A DNA stretch of 64,000 nucleotides from Demequina phytophila (GTDB lineage: Bacteria; Actinomycetota; Actinomycetes; Actinomycetales; Demequinaceae): NCBI RefSeq assembly GCF_000971135.1, contig NZ_BBLW01000003.1, forward strand, positions 248,001 through 312,000. The letters are read 5' to 3'. The position numbers were made by a program, and so were the translations under genes. Each line of letters starts with the position of its first letter. Positions within the stretch are counted from its first letter, which is position 1. This document shows, in pieces, positions 1 to 9,612 of the stretch. Under the pieces are notes generated by a model. It saw only the letters and a list, made by a program, of their open reading frames with translations, did not search any database and was not told the DNA's origin.

Positions 1-3000
1 TGCGCGCCGGACGGCAGGTCCGCCTGCCCGTGCTGCTCAACGACCACGACGCCAACGGCGACCTGCTCACCATCGACGCGGCGAGCCTCACCCAGCCGCC
101 CCGCGACTTCGCGGCCATCACGATCGGCGACGACGGCCAGTCCCTGGTCGCCACGGTGGCGCCCGGGGCGACCGGCGTCGCGACCTTCCGGTACGCGGTC
201 ACGGACGGCACCGGCGACCAGGGTCTGTCGGAGCCCGCGACGGTGACCCTCACGGTCGCGCGCGGCAACTCCGCGCCGGAGTGGTGCGGCGTCGACGGCT
301 GCGTGACGGAGTGGCCCGCGCCGCAGATCGCGTCGGGGGGCTCGGTCACGGTCGACGTGCTCGACGGGTGGGTCGACCCCGAGGGTGACCCCGTGTACGT
401 GCGGGACGCCGTCGCTCAGGATCCCGAGGTCGCCGTGGCGGCGTCGCCCGAGGGCGAGGTGGTGGTGCGCCACGGCGGCGACGCGGGCGAGATCGACGTC
501 GCCGTGACCGTCGCGGACGCCGCGGGCGCCACCGCGACCAAGCGCCTGCGGATCTCCGTCGCAAGCGCGGCGCGCCTCAGCGTCGAGCCGCTGGCCGTCA
601 CCGCGCTCGAGGGCGTGCGCACGGCGATCGACTTCGCGGACCGTGTCGTCGGAGGCGCCGGCGCCGCGCGCGTCACCGAGGCGAGCGTGGACCCCGCGGA
701 CGGGGCGGCCGTCGAGGTCTCGCCCGACGCCGCGGGCGTCCTCTTCCGCGCCGATGCGCCGGGCACCTACGCGGTCGACGTCACCGTGGTGGACGGGTCG
801 CTGCAGGCGCGGGGCACCGCCCGCGTCACCGTCCTCGCACCGCAGGACGAGGCGCTGGGGACCGTCCCGCTCACCGCGTTCGTCCGTCCACACGAGGACG
901 TGACGGTCGACGTCCTCGACGCCGTCACGAACCCGGGCGGACGCGTCCTCCTCCTCTCTGACGCGTCCGTCGAGGCGAGCGACGGCGCCCGGGTGGCCGC
1001 ATCGGTGGTGGGCCACGGCGCGCTGCGGCTATCGGGCACCACCGGCGACGGGCAACCGGGCGAGCTCGGCGTGGTGTCCTACACGGTGTCCGACGGCTCG
1101 GGGCGAGCGGCCATGACGGTCCGCGGGGAGATCACGGTCATCCTGCTGGACGCGGCGGTGCCGACCGCGCCGCTCGCAGCCGACGATCCGATCACCGTGC
1201 GGGCCGGCGGGCAGGTCGACGTGCGTGTCCTCGACAACGACGTCGCCGCCGCCGGAGCCGTGGTCGCGCTCGACGCGGGTTCGGTCGAGGCTCCCGACGA
1301 GGGCGGGCTCGCGTTCGCCGCGGGCCCGCTGGTGCGGATCCTCGCACCCGACAGGCCCGGCACGTACCGGATCCCCTACTCGTCGTACGTGCTCGGATTC
1401 CCCGCCCAGCGAGCCGCCGCCGCGGTGGTGCTCACCGTCACCGACGGGACCGACAACGCCGCGCCCACCCCCCACGATCTCGCCGGCCGGGCGTCCTCCG
1501 GCGAGGAGGTGCGGCTCGAGTTCGACGGCACGGGGCTCGACCCCGACGGCGACGAGGTCCGCCTCGACGCGGTCACCTCGCAGCCCGCCTCCGGAGCGGC
1601 GCGGGTGAGCGTGGACGGCGCCGCCCTGGTCTACTCGTCGACCCCGGGCTTCGCCGGTCAGGACGAGTTCGAGTTCCGCGTGGTCGACGCGCGCGGCCGC
1701 GCAGCGACGGCGATCGCCCGCGTGGGCGTGGTCGCGGTGGAGGCGGACCCGGCCCCCGTCACCTACACGGACTTCGTGCAGGCGCAGGCCGCGTCGGGAC
1801 GCAAGGTGGTGGTCCAGCCGCTGGCCAACGACGTCGACCTCACCGGCGGCACGCTCGAGCTCGTCGAGGTGCGCCCCGACGCCGCCGAGGGCACCGACGA
1901 GTACGCGGCGCTGGCCGCGCTCATGCCCGCCGCCGACAACCGGGAGGCCGCCCTCGCCGACGGCCTCGTCACCTTCACGGTCGGCGACGAGGTCGGCACC
2001 TCCGCGTTCCTCTACACCGCGCGCAACGCCACCGGGTCGATCGCCCAGGGACGCATCGTCCTCAAGGCGGTCCGCGAGCCGGTTGCCGACGTGCCGATCG
2101 TCGCGGACACGGTGCTCACCCTCGAGAACCGTGACACGTTCACCACCGGCGTCGACGTCCTCGCGGACTCCGTCGCATGGGCGAGCGGCGACACGTCCGG
2201 GTTGACGCTGTCGCTGTGGGGCGAGCCCGAGGACCTCACCCTCGACGGCTCCCGGATCTCCGGCCCCCTCCCCGACGAGACCCGCATCGTCCCGTTCCGC
2301 GTCGAGGGCGCCGACTTCACGGGCGACACCACGGTCGGCTACGGCTTCCTGCGCGTCCTCGGAGGCCAGGACCTGCGGCTCGCGCTGCGCGAGGACGCCC
2401 GCATCGCCGTCGACGAGGGCGACGCCGCGTCCGTCAACGTGGCCGCGCTGCTCGCGATGCCCGCCGGCACCCCGATCGATCTCGACGCGTCCCAGGTGCG
2501 TGCCGGCGGGGCGCGCGAGGAGGCGCGCTGCGAGGCGCGGGGCCCGTCCACGGTCCGGTACACGGCCGGGGACGGCGCCCCCTACGCCGACACCTGCATG
2601 GTCGCGGTGCGGCTCGACGGTCAGGACGCGTGGACCACCCTCCCGATCCCGGTCACGGTGGTGCCCGCCGACCCCGTGCCCACGCTGGTGAGCGCCTCGC
2701 TCGAGCTCTCGCCCGGATCCGCCGCGACGTTCGATCTGGGCCGCATGGTGCGCTGGCCCGACGGCGCGGCCGCGCACGACGTCGACGTGGTCGCGACCTA
2801 CTCGGGCCAGCTCTTCGACGTGACCCGCGACGGGTCGCGGCTCCGCATCGCCGCGCGGGACGATGCGGCACCAGGGCGGGCGGAGTCCGTCACCGTCTCC
2901 CTCGCGGACCATCCGGAGGTGCAGCCGCGCGTGCTGTCGCTCGTGGTCGGGCCCGCGCCGTCCGAGCTGCCCAAGGGCGGCGCCGTCGTCGCGCAGTGCT

Positions 3001-4682
3001 CGCAGGCCGACGGCGACGGCTGCACCCTCACGGTGGTCGGCGCCGCGGGCGAGGTCAACCCGCTGCCGGGCACCCCGCTCGAGGTGGTCGGCGTCAGTGG
3101 GGGCGACTGCCCCGACGTCCGGTTCTCCGTGGTCGGCGCCAGCCAGGTGCGGGCCACCTGGTCGGATGACGCGACCGGCGGCGTGTGCGACGCCGTGTTC
3201 CGGGTGCGCGACGCCCAGGGGCGCGTGAGCGCCGCGGATCGCGCGGGGAGCATCAGCCTCGACCTGCTGGGCTACCCCCGCGCCCCCGGCGGCGTCTCCC
3301 AGGTGGACTACGGCGACGGCTCCGTGACCCTCGCGGTCACGCCGGGAGCGGCGGCGGGCGCCTACCCCGCCCTCACGGGCTTCGACATCACCGCGGGCGG
3401 CAGCACCGTCGCGACGTGCACCGCGCGCGGCGTGTGCACGCCCATCGAGGGCCTGAGCAACGGCACCAAGGTCACCTACACCGCGTACGCGGTCAACGCC
3501 GTGGGCCGGTCGCGCGCGGCGGCCTCGACCACGGCGTGGGCGTACGCGCCCCCGGCCACGCCGCGGGTGGTCTCGTGGCAGCCGACCGTGACGTCCGGCG
3601 AGGGCAAGCGGATCGACCTGGTGCTCGACGTGTCCGACGCGTCGACCAGCGGGATCCTTGTCGCGGCGGGCGGCACCGAGCAGACCGTCGCGATCGGACC
3701 CGGCACGCAGCGGCTCGACGGGATCGCGATCGGCTCCAACACGCCCGTCGAGGTGGTGCTCACGCCGCTGACGGCGTTCGATCTGCCACCCGTCGACGGC
3801 GCCGCGGCGGCGGGAACCTCGGTCACCCTGACGGCGAACGGCGTCGGACGTCCCACCATCACCGCCGCCACCCACACGTACAGCACGGGCGCGGGCGAGG
3901 CCACCATCACCGCCACGGTGACCTCCGGCGGCGCCGGCTCGACCACCTGGGTGGGGCGCATCGTCGGCGGCCGCTGCGACGCGGCCGTCCAGGCATCGGG
4001 AGGCACCGCACAGCTCACCGTGCCAGTCGACGCCAACGCGACCAACACCGTCACGGTGTGCGCGGAGAGCCGCGTCGACTCCCGCACGTTCGGGCAGGCC
4101 GCGACGGTCGATGTCACCTTCGCCGCGTTCGCGGACCCCGGAGCACCCGTCCTGCAGCGCGGATACCGGGTCGCGTCGACGTGCGCCGGAGGCGGGACCT
4201 CCTGCACCACGGCGCTCGAGCGCGACCCGCAGTGGCAGCCGCGCCAGGGCCTCACGCTCTGGTACCGCGGCTCCGACGGCACCACGTCGCGCACCTTCTC
4301 CGACGTCATGGTCCCCGGGCGTGCGGTCTCCGTGGTCGCCTACTACTGCGTCGACTTCGGGGGCGGCCAGAGCACGTGCTCGAACCAGACCACCGACGTC
4401 ACCGCGGACGGCGGCGCCCTCTACCGGCCCACTGTCGCCTTCCCGTCGTGCGAGGTGGGCACCGCGCCCACGGCGACGCTCGGCGGCACTGCGTCCCACT
4501 TCGCCCCGCAGGTCACCATGCTCGACGGCGACGGCGCGCCCACCACCGATCCCTCGGCGATGCGCGCCGCGAGCGTGACGGTCGGCTTCCAGGGCGCCCT
4601 CGCGGGCATCTCCGACTGGACCTCCGCCACCGTCACGTGCGGCGGCGCCCCACCCGATCCCGACCCGACGGAGGCGCCATGA
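1..4682 (+). CDS. Giant exported Ig-like / fibronectin III repeat protein (5' partial)
   Basis: The frame is open from base 3, so the gene starts upstream; about 1,559 residues lie in the window. It consists of tandem beta-sandwich repeats of the bacterial Ig/cadherin-like type, marked by recurring Asn-Asp-x-Asp and Asp-Pro-x-Gly-Asp motifs (for example LLNDHDANGD at the start, LDNDV, LANDVD). A fibronectin III-like domain lies at about bases 3276-3560, followed by Cys-containing modules. There is no C-terminal membrane segment or sortase signal; it ends in a short Pro/Asp tail, so any membrane anchor must be N-terminal and outside the window. It heads an operon with MoxR, DUF58, transglutaminase-like, FHA and PP2C genes, which suggests an extracytoplasmic partner of that assembly. 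A strong SD just before the stop serves the following micro-ORF. Domain type is secure, function is not known. Confidence 0.85.
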   Translation, partial: RAGRQVRLPVLLNDHDANGDLLTIDAASLTQPPRDFAAITIGDDGQSLVATVAPGATGVATFRYAVTDGTGDQGLSEPATVTLTVARGNSAPEWCGVDGCVTEWPAPQIASGGSVTVDVLDGWVDPEGDPVYVRDAVAQDPEVAVAASPEGEVVVRHGGDAGEIDVAVTVADAAGATATKRLRISVASAARLSVEPLAVTALEGVRTAIDFADRVVGGAGAARVTEASVDPADGAAVEVSPDAAGVLFRADAPGTYAVDVTVVDGSLQARGTARVTVLAPQDEALGTVPLTAFVRPHEDVTVDVLDAVTNPGGRVLLLSDASVEASDGARVAASVVGHGALRLSGTTGDGQPGELGVVSYTVSDGSGRAAMTVRGEITVILLDAAVPTAPLAADDPITVRAGGQVDVRVLDNDVAAAGAVVALDAGSVEAPDEGGLAFAAGPLVRILAPDRPGTYRIPYSSYVLGFPAQRAAAAVVLTVTDGTDNAAPTPHDLAGRASSGEEVRLEFDGTGLDPDGDEVRLDAVTSQPASGAARVSVDGAALVYSSTPGFAGQDEFEFRVVDARGRAATAIARVGVVAVEADPAPVTYTDFVQAQAASGRKVVVQPLANDVDLTGGTLELVEVRPDAAEGTDEYAALAALMPAADNREAALADGLVTFTVGDEVGTSAFLYTARNATGSIAQGRIVLKAVREPVADVPIVADTVLTLENRDTFTTGVDVLADSVAWASGDTSGLTLSLWGEPEDLTLDGSRISGPLPDETRIVPFRVEGADFTGDTTVGYGFLRVLGGQDLRLALREDARIAVDEGDAASVNVAALLAMPAGTPIDLDASQVRAGGAREEARCEARGPSTVRYTAGDGAPYADTCMVAVRLDGQDAWTTLPIPVTVVPADPVPTLVSASLELSPGSAATFDLGRMVRWPDGAAAHDVDVVATYSGQLFDVTRDGSRLRIAARDDAAPGRAESVTVSLADHPEVQPRVLSLVVGPAPSELPKGGAVVAQCSQADGDGCTLTVVGAAGEVNPLPGTPLEVVGVSGGDCPDVRFSVVGASQVRATWSDDATGGVCDAVFRVRDAQGRVSAADRAGSISLDLLGYPRAPGGVSQVDYGDGSVTLAVTPGAAAGAYPALTGFDITAGGSTVATCTARGVCTPIEGLSNGTKVTYTAYAVNAVGRSRAAASTTAWAYAPPATPRVVSWQPTVTSGEGKRIDLVLDVSDASTSGILVAAGGTEQTVAIGPGTQRLDGIAIGSNTPVEVVLTPLTAFDLPPVDGAAAAGTSVTLTANGVGRPTITAATHTYSTGAGEATITATVTSGGAGSTTWVGRIVGGRCDAAVQASGGTAQLTVPVDANATNTVTVCAESRVDSRTFGQAATVDVTFAAFADPGAPVLQRGYRVASTCAGGGTSCTTALERDPQWQPRQGLTLWYRGSDGTTSRTFSDVMVPGRAVSVVAYYCVDFGGGQSTCSNQTTDVTADGGALYRPTVAFPSCEVGTAPTATLGGTASHFAPQVTMLDGDGAPTTDPSAMRAASVTVGFQGALAGISDWTSATVTCGGAPPDPDPTEAP

Positions 4683-4744
4683 CCGGCCGCGTCCCGCATC
4701 GTCCCCCCGCCAGCCCTCACGAAAGGAGGCCGCTGTGGCCCTGA
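4679..4744 (+). CDS. 21-codon micro-ORF bridging the Ig-protein and MoxR genes
   Basis: Its ATG overlaps the stop of the Ig-like gene (ATGA), it has its own GGAGG at 4670-4674 four bases upstream, and its TGA at 4742-4744 lies inside the start region of the MoxR gene (GTG at 4735). The peptide begins MTGRVPHRPP and resembles nothing I know. The arrangement suggests a coupling cistron that carries ribosomes over an otherwise 52-base gap rather than a functional peptide. A similar micro-ORF sits at 9580-9612 in the same operon. Chance occurrence remains possible. Confidence 0.4.
   Translation: MTGRVPHRPPASPHERRPLWP
4721..4729 (+). promoter_or_regulatory. Strong ribosome binding site fixing the MoxR start
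   Basis: GAAAGGAGG lies five bases before GTG 4735. It is a near-perfect anti-SD match and decides this GTG as the start, although the upstream micro-ORF reads through it. Confidence 0.75.
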
Positions 4745-5694
4745 CCTCCGAGCACACCCAGTGGTTCGAGACCACCTTCGGCAAGCTCGCCGACAACGTC
4801 GAGCGCGCGATCGTGGGCAAGCGGCATGTGGTCGAGCTCGCGTTCACCGCGATGATCGCGGAGGGGCACCTGCTCCTCCAGGACGTGCCCGGCACCGGCA
4901 AGACGTCCCTGGCGCGGGCGATGGCGGAGACAGTGCGAGGCACCAGCACCCGCATCCAGTTCACCCCCGACCTGCTGCCGGGCGACGTCACGGGAGTCAC
5001 CGTGTACGACCAGGGCCGCTTCGAGTTCCACCACGGTCCCGTGTTCGCGAACGTGGTGCTCGCGGACGAGGTCAACCGGGCCTCGCCCAAGACCCAGTCC
5101 GCGCTGCTCGAGGTCATGGAGGAGCGCCAGGTCACCGTCGACGGCGTCACGCGCGAGGTGGGTGCGCCGTTCATGGTGATCGCGACCCAGAACCCGGTCG
5201 AGCAGGCCGGCACGTACGCGCTCCCGGAGGCGCAGCTCGACCGCTTCCTCATGCGCACGTCGCTCGGCTACCCCGACCACGCCGCGACCCTGCGGATCCT
5301 CGAGCCCGGGCGCCCGCAGCGCGTCACCGTCCCGGCGATCGCGGAGCTCGACGCGATCACGGCGATGGCGGCGCTCACGCACGACGTCCAGCAGCACCCC
5401 CTCATCTCCGACTACATCGCCCGGCTGGTCGCGGCGACCCGCACCGCGACGCAGGTGAGGCTGGGGGCGTCGATGCGCGGGGGGATCGCGCTCGCGCGCG
5501 CGAGCCGCACGTGGGCCCTCGCGCACGGACGCCACTACGTGGTCCCCGACGACGTGAAGGCCCTCGCCGAGGTGGTGCTCGCGCACCGGCTCATCCTCGA
5601 CCCCGAGGCCGAGTTCGACGGCGTCAGCCAGGGCGCCGTCATCGGGCAGATCCTGCTCGACACCGCGCCGCCCAGCCAGCGGGACCTCGCGTGA
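4735..5694 (+). CDS. MoxR-family AAA+ ATPase
   Basis: A 319-residue cytoplasmic AAA+ ATPase of the MoxR type, a class of ATP-driven chaperones that act with neighbouring VWA or DUF58 proteins. Walker A is PGTGKT at about residues 52-57. The Walker B region follows in LADEVNRASPKTQSALLEVM, and the sensor-1 segment is ATQNPVEQ. The lid domain ends with the usual MoxR DTA-P-S tail. Length is typical of the family. It starts with GTG behind a strong SD and its stop overlaps the DUF58 start (GTGA), so MoxR and DUF58 are translationally coupled. The family pairing MoxR-DUF58-transglutaminase is common in bacteria. The substrate here is not evident from sequence. Confidence 0.95.
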   Translation: MALTSEHTQWFETTFGKLADNVERAIVGKRHVVELAFTAMIAEGHLLLQDVPGTGKTSLARAMAETVRGTSTRIQFTPDLLPGDVTGVTVYDQGRFEFHHGPVFANVVLADEVNRASPKTQSALLEVMEERQVTVDGVTREVGAPFMVIATQNPVEQAGTYALPEAQLDRFLMRTSLGYPDHAATLRILEPGRPQRVTVPAIAELDAITAMAALTHDVQQHPLISDYIARLVAATRTATQVRLGASMRGGIALARASRTWALAHGRHYVVPDDVKALAEVVLAHRLILDPEAEFDGVSQGAVIGQILLDTAPPSQRDLA

Positions 5695-7058
5695 GCGAGC
5701 GCCCCGACCGCACCGCGACCCGGACGCGCAGCGGCGCGACCGGGACGTACTCGACGCGCACCGAGGTCGCCGACGTGCCGCGCGCGAGGGCGGTCGGGGC
5801 GCGCCTGCAGGCCCAGCGGGCGGCGCGCGCCGCGGCCGACGTGCTCGGCGCCGGGTGGACCGCCGCGCGCGCCGTCGTCACCCCGGCCGGCTGGGCGGTC
5901 GCCGCCTGGGCGGCGGGCGGTCTCGCGCTCGGTCTCGGGTGGGGCTGGGAGGAGGCCCTCGTCGGCGGCATCGTCGCGGTGGTGCTCCTCGTCGCGGCCG
6001 TGCCCTTCCTGCTCGGGGAGGTGCGCTACCGGGTCGACTTCGCGCTCGAGCGCGACGCCGTGGTCGCCGGCGACGAGGCCGCGGGAGACATCGTCGTCGA
6101 GAACGAGGGCCGCCACGCGGCGCTGCCCGGGCTCGTCGAGCTGCCCGTGGGTGACGCGCTGGTCGAGCTCCACGTGCCGCTGCTGCGCGGCGGCGCGCGC
6201 TGGTCCGAGCGCATCGTCATCCCGCCTCGACGGCGCGGGATCGTGCCCGTGGGTCCCGCCGCGTCGACCCGCACCGATCCGCTGCGGCTGCTGCGCCGCC
6301 ACCTCGCGTGGGACGAGGTCCGCACCCTGTACATCCACCCCCGCACGGTCGAGGTCCCGAGCACGTCGCTCGGCTGGGTGAGAGACCTCGAGGGTCAGGC
6401 GGTGCGGATCCTCACCAGCGAGGACATCTCCTTTCACGCGATCCGCGACTACCAGCGCGGCGACGCGCGCCGGCACATCCACTGGCGGTCCACCGCGAAG
6501 ACCGGCACGCTCATGGTCCGCCAGTTCGAGGAGACCCGACGGTCGCTGCTCACGCTGGTGCTCGACGTCGACGCCGGCTCGTACCGGGACGAGGACGAGT
6601 TCGAGATGGCCGTCAGCGCGCTCGCGTCGCTGGGCACGCGCGCGATCCGCGACGGCCGGGAGGTCCGCGCGGTCGCGAGCGGCGAGGTGCCCGCGTTCGC
6701 CCGGGCGTCCGTCCGCATGCTCCGGGCGCTCCGCGTCGACTCGCCGCGCGCGCTCCTGGACGACCTCACCGCGGTCGACTCGACGGACGCCGCGATGGAT
6801 CTCGCCACCGTCACCCGCATGGTGGCGGAGGACGACCAGGGCACGTCGCTCGCGGTCCTCGTGACCGGCTCCGCGCTCGGTCACGACCGGCTGCGCACCG
6901 CCGCGCTGCGGTTCCCCTCGGACGTCGCGGTGGGCGCGGTGGTGTGCGATCCCTCGTCGGAGCCCCGCACGCACGCGTTGGCGGGCCTCCAGCTCGTGAG
7001 CCTGGGCGTGCTCGAGGACCTGCGCCAGCTCCTCGCCCGCGGGGCGGCCCGAGGATGA
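5691..7058 (+). CDS. DUF58 domain membrane protein
   Basis: 455 residues from GTG 5691, which overlaps the MoxR stop by four bases. Two transmembrane segments lie at roughly residues 64-80 and 86-104. A cytoplasmic DUF58 domain follows, with the hallmark RDYQRGDARRHIHWRSTA near residues 250-270. The C-terminal half resembles a degenerate von Willebrand A fold (LVLDVDAGSY). DUF58 proteins are the usual partners of MoxR ATPases. The N-terminal 50 residues are Arg/Ala/Thr-rich and probably disordered. The next gene starts inside its stop codon (ATGA at 7055-7058). Family assignment is firm; the biochemical role is inferred only from the neighbourhood. Confidence 0.92.
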   Translation: MSERPDRTATRTRSGATGTYSTRTEVADVPRARAVGARLQAQRAARAAADVLGAGWTAARAVVTPAGWAVAAWAAGGLALGLGWGWEEALVGGIVAVVLLVAAVPFLLGEVRYRVDFALERDAVVAGDEAAGDIVVENEGRHAALPGLVELPVGDALVELHVPLLRGGARWSERIVIPPRRRGIVPVGPAASTRTDPLRLLRRHLAWDEVRTLYIHPRTVEVPSTSLGWVRDLEGQAVRILTSEDISFHAIRDYQRGDARRHIHWRSTAKTGTLMVRQFEETRRSLLTLVLDVDAGSYRDEDEFEMAVSALASLGTRAIRDGREVRAVASGEVPAFARASVRMLRALRVDSPRALLDDLTAVDSTDAAMDLATVTRMVAEDDQGTSLAVLVTGSALGHDRLRTAALRFPSDVAVGAVVCDPSSEPRTHALAGLQLVSLGVLEDLRQLLARGAARG

Positions 7059-9583
7059 GACGGCGCGACCGCGACGTCGCACGCGCCGTCCCCGGCGCGG
7101 TGCTGATCGCCGCATGCCTGTACGCGCTGACGATCGGCGAGGCGATCTGGCTCACCCTGCGCCACGTCTATCTTCCAGTCGACGCGGTGGTGTCGCGGTA
7201 CGGCCTCGTCGTGGTCGCGGGCCTCGCCGTCGGGCTGCTCGCCGCCGTGCTCACCATCGCGCTGCGCCGCGGCATCGCGGTGCTGATCGCACTGGCGGCC
7301 GCCGGCTATCTCGCGGCGGCCGTGCTCGTCGCGATCCCCGGCGCGACCTCCGACCCCGAGCGGCTCGCGGCCGCCGTGGTCGCGGCGCTCGAGGCGCCCG
7401 TCACCGGGTGGAAGGACGTGGTGACGCTGCCGACGCCCCTCGGCTCGTACGGCTCGACGCTCGCCGTGCCGCTCGTGCTCATCGTCGCGGCGTCGGCAGG
7501 CGTGGTGTGGGCCGGGACGCGCGAGCGGCGCTGGGGGGCGGCCGCCGCGATCGGCGGCGCGGCCTTCGCGGCGGCGATCGCGATCGGGCCCGCGGCGCGC
7601 ACCGGTCTCGACGCCCTTCCCGGCGCGTTCGGGGGGCTGAGCAGGGAGATCCTCATCGGGCTCGGCGTCCTCGCGGCGACCCTGGCCTGGATGCTGTGGC
7701 GCATGGCGTTCGAGCGGCGCCGCGCGCTCCGCGCCGCCGGCGGCGGCATCCGCGGCGAGCGCGCTCCCGGCCAGGCGGTCGGGCGGCTCGCGCTCGGGGC
7801 GGGCGTGCTGGTGCTCGCGCTCGCGATCGGCGTGACCATCGCCGTGCCCGTCGCGCGGTCGCAGCCGCGCGAGGTGGCGCGCACCGCGATCGAGCCGCGG
7901 CTGGTGGTGGACCGCTCCGTGTCGCCGCTGTCGACGTACCGCGCCTACTTCGCCGACGACCTCTACGACGCCCCGCTGTTCGAGGTGACCGACGTGACCG
8001 GGCCGGTCGAGCGCATCCGCGTGGCGACGCTGCCGTTCTTCGACGGGAGCTCCTTCACCGCGGTCGCCCCTGACGGCTACACGCCGCTGCGCTTCCAGCG
8101 CGTGCCGTCCTCGCTCGCGCTCGACGCGGAGCAGACGCTGCGGGCGACCGTCACGATCGACGCGCTCGAGGGCCCGTGGGCACCCGTGCCGGGTCCGCTG
8201 GGCGGCGCGACCTTCGCCGGTCCCCGCGCGGCGGCGCTCGCGGACTCGTTCTACTACGCGCCCGAGGCGACGGCCGCGGTGATCGCGATCGACGGCGGGG
8301 TGGCGTCGGGCGACTCCCTGACGGTCACGTCGGGGGCGGATGCGCCCACCACGCTCGCGGAGGCGGGGGCCTCGCCGGGCGCCTCCGGCATCGCGGCCGA
8401 TCTGGTGCCGGAGTCGCTGCGCGAGTGGGTCGAGCTGCAGGGGGCGACCCGCGACGGCGCCGGGCTGGCACAGCTCATCGAGCGTCTGCGCGCGCGGGGC
8501 TATCTCAGCCACGCGCTCGCCGCCGACGGCTCGCCCCGCTGGGTCGCCGAGCTGGGCGCCTACTCGTTCGAGCCGTCCGCCGCCGGCCATTCCTTCGACC
8601 GCATCGACCGCCTGTTCGCGTCCCTCCTCGAGCGCGAGGCGGAGGCGGGCGACGGCGCGGGCGACGCGGCCCTGGTCGCCGCGGTCGGCGACGACGAGCA
8701 GTTCTCCGTCGCCGTCGCCCTGCTCGCGGCGGAGCTCGGCTTCCCCGCCCGCGTGGTCGTGGGGGTCCGCCTCGCCGACACCGACGTGCACGGCTGGTCG
8801 CCGCCCGCCTGCGTCGACGTGTGCCGCGGACGCAACATGAGCGTATGGACCGAGGTCCGGTCGGGCGCGGGCGACTGGATCGCCGTCGACGTCACCCCGC
8901 AGCACGAGACCCCGGTGACGCCGTCCGTCGCGACCGAGAGCGAGCCGGAGCTGCCGACCGCGACCGACCCCGACCGGGCCGAGCCGATCGACGCCGTCGC
9001 CGCGCTCAAGGGCCGCAGCGGCAGCGGCGAGCCCGCCTCCACGGTCGACGAGGGGCTCGGCTGGCTGACCGACGGCGTGCTCCTCGCGCTCGGCGCCGGG
9101 GCCATCGTGCTGCTGCTCCTGGGCCCCGTGATCGCGATCCTGGTGGCGAAGGGAGCGAGGCGCGCACGCCGTCGCCGCGGCGACCCGCGCGCCTCCGCCG
9201 AGGGCGGCTGGGACGAGTACGTCGACCTGGGGATCGACGCGGGCCTGCCGCCGCTCCCTCTCGCGACCCGCCGGGAGCTCGCGGCCGCGTACGGGACCGC
9301 GAACGGGCTCGCGCTCGCGGAGCTCGCCGACCGGGCGACCTTCACCCGGGAGGGCGTCGGGAGGGACGATGCGGCGCGCGCCTGGGCGATGCTGGCGGAG
9401 GACCGCGCGGAGCTCCGATCGCGCCAGGGTCGGTGGCGTAGGCTCGCCTCGCGTCTGTCGACCCGGTCGCTGCTGGGCGGTCGGGGCGACGAGTCGCCAT
9501 CGGATCGCGACGCGGTGCGCGTCGACGAGCGGTGGCGTCACGTGCCGTCGCCGGCCTCGTCCACGTCGAAGGGGCGGCGATGA
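7055..9583 (+). CDS. TgpA-like membrane transglutaminase homologue, catalytic residues apparently lost
   Basis: 842 residues. About six to seven N-terminal membrane helices (to about residue 270) are followed by a large external region, a transglutaminase-core-like segment at about 540-615, a C-terminal helix at about 670-693 and a cytoplasmic DUF4129-like tail. Family cores read G-D-C-E-H-F-A, then H-A-W-x-E-V, then V-D-P-T-P. Here the matching strings are GDDEQFS (residues 545-551), SVWTEV (596-601) and VDVTP. The catalytic Cys is therefore Asp547 and the His is Ser596, while the third-residue Asp612 is kept. I infer a structural or binding role instead of crosslinking. It overlaps DUF58 by ATGA. 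The alignment is by eye. Confidence 0.85.
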   Translation: MRRRDRDVARAVPGAVLIAACLYALTIGEAIWLTLRHVYLPVDAVVSRYGLVVVAGLAVGLLAAVLTIALRRGIAVLIALAAAGYLAAAVLVAIPGATSDPERLAAAVVAALEAPVTGWKDVVTLPTPLGSYGSTLAVPLVLIVAASAGVVWAGTRERRWGAAAAIGGAAFAAAIAIGPAARTGLDALPGAFGGLSREILIGLGVLAATLAWMLWRMAFERRRALRAAGGGIRGERAPGQAVGRLALGAGVLVLALAIGVTIAVPVARSQPREVARTAIEPRLVVDRSVSPLSTYRAYFADDLYDAPLFEVTDVTGPVERIRVATLPFFDGSSFTAVAPDGYTPLRFQRVPSSLALDAEQTLRATVTIDALEGPWAPVPGPLGGATFAGPRAAALADSFYYAPEATAAVIAIDGGVASGDSLTVTSGADAPTTLAEAGASPGASGIAADLVPESLREWVELQGATRDGAGLAQLIERLRARGYLSHALAADGSPRWVAELGAYSFEPSAAGHSFDRIDRLFASLLEREAEAGDGAGDAALVAAVGDDEQFSVAVALLAAELGFPARVVVGVRLADTDVHGWSPPACVDVCRGRNMSVWTEVRSGAGDWIAVDVTPQHETPVTPSVATESEPELPTATDPDRAEPIDAVAALKGRSGSGEPASTVDEGLGWLTDGVLLALGAGAIVLLLLGPVIAILVAKGARRARRRRGDPRASAEGGWDEYVDLGIDAGLPPLPLATRRELAAAYGTANGLALAELADRATFTREGVGRDDAARAWAMLAEDRAELRSRQGRWRRLASRLSTRSLLGGRGDESPSDRDAVRVDERWRHVPSPASSTSKGRR

Positions 9584-9612
9584 CGCGCTCGAGGGAAGGA
9601 GCAGGACGATGA
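9580..9612 (+). CDS. 10-codon micro-ORF bridging transglutaminase-like and FHA genes
   Basis: ATG at 9580 overlaps the upstream stop (ATGA) and its own TGA at 9610-9612 overlaps the FHA start (ATGA at 9609-9612). It encodes MTRSREGAGR. An AAGGGG lies about five bases before its ATG, and its coding sequence contains the SD (AAGGAG) of the FHA gene. It closes the only other gap in the operon, as the micro-ORF at 4679 does. A coupling function is inferred; a product is not claimed. Confidence 0.4.
   Translation: MTRSREGAGR

Noticed and set aside
1029-5258. A very long open frame (1409 codons) antisense to the Ig-like and MoxR genes
   Set aside because: It is the usual high-GC antisense shadow; its translation is Arg/Gly/His-rich low complexity and lies opposite genes with clear domains.
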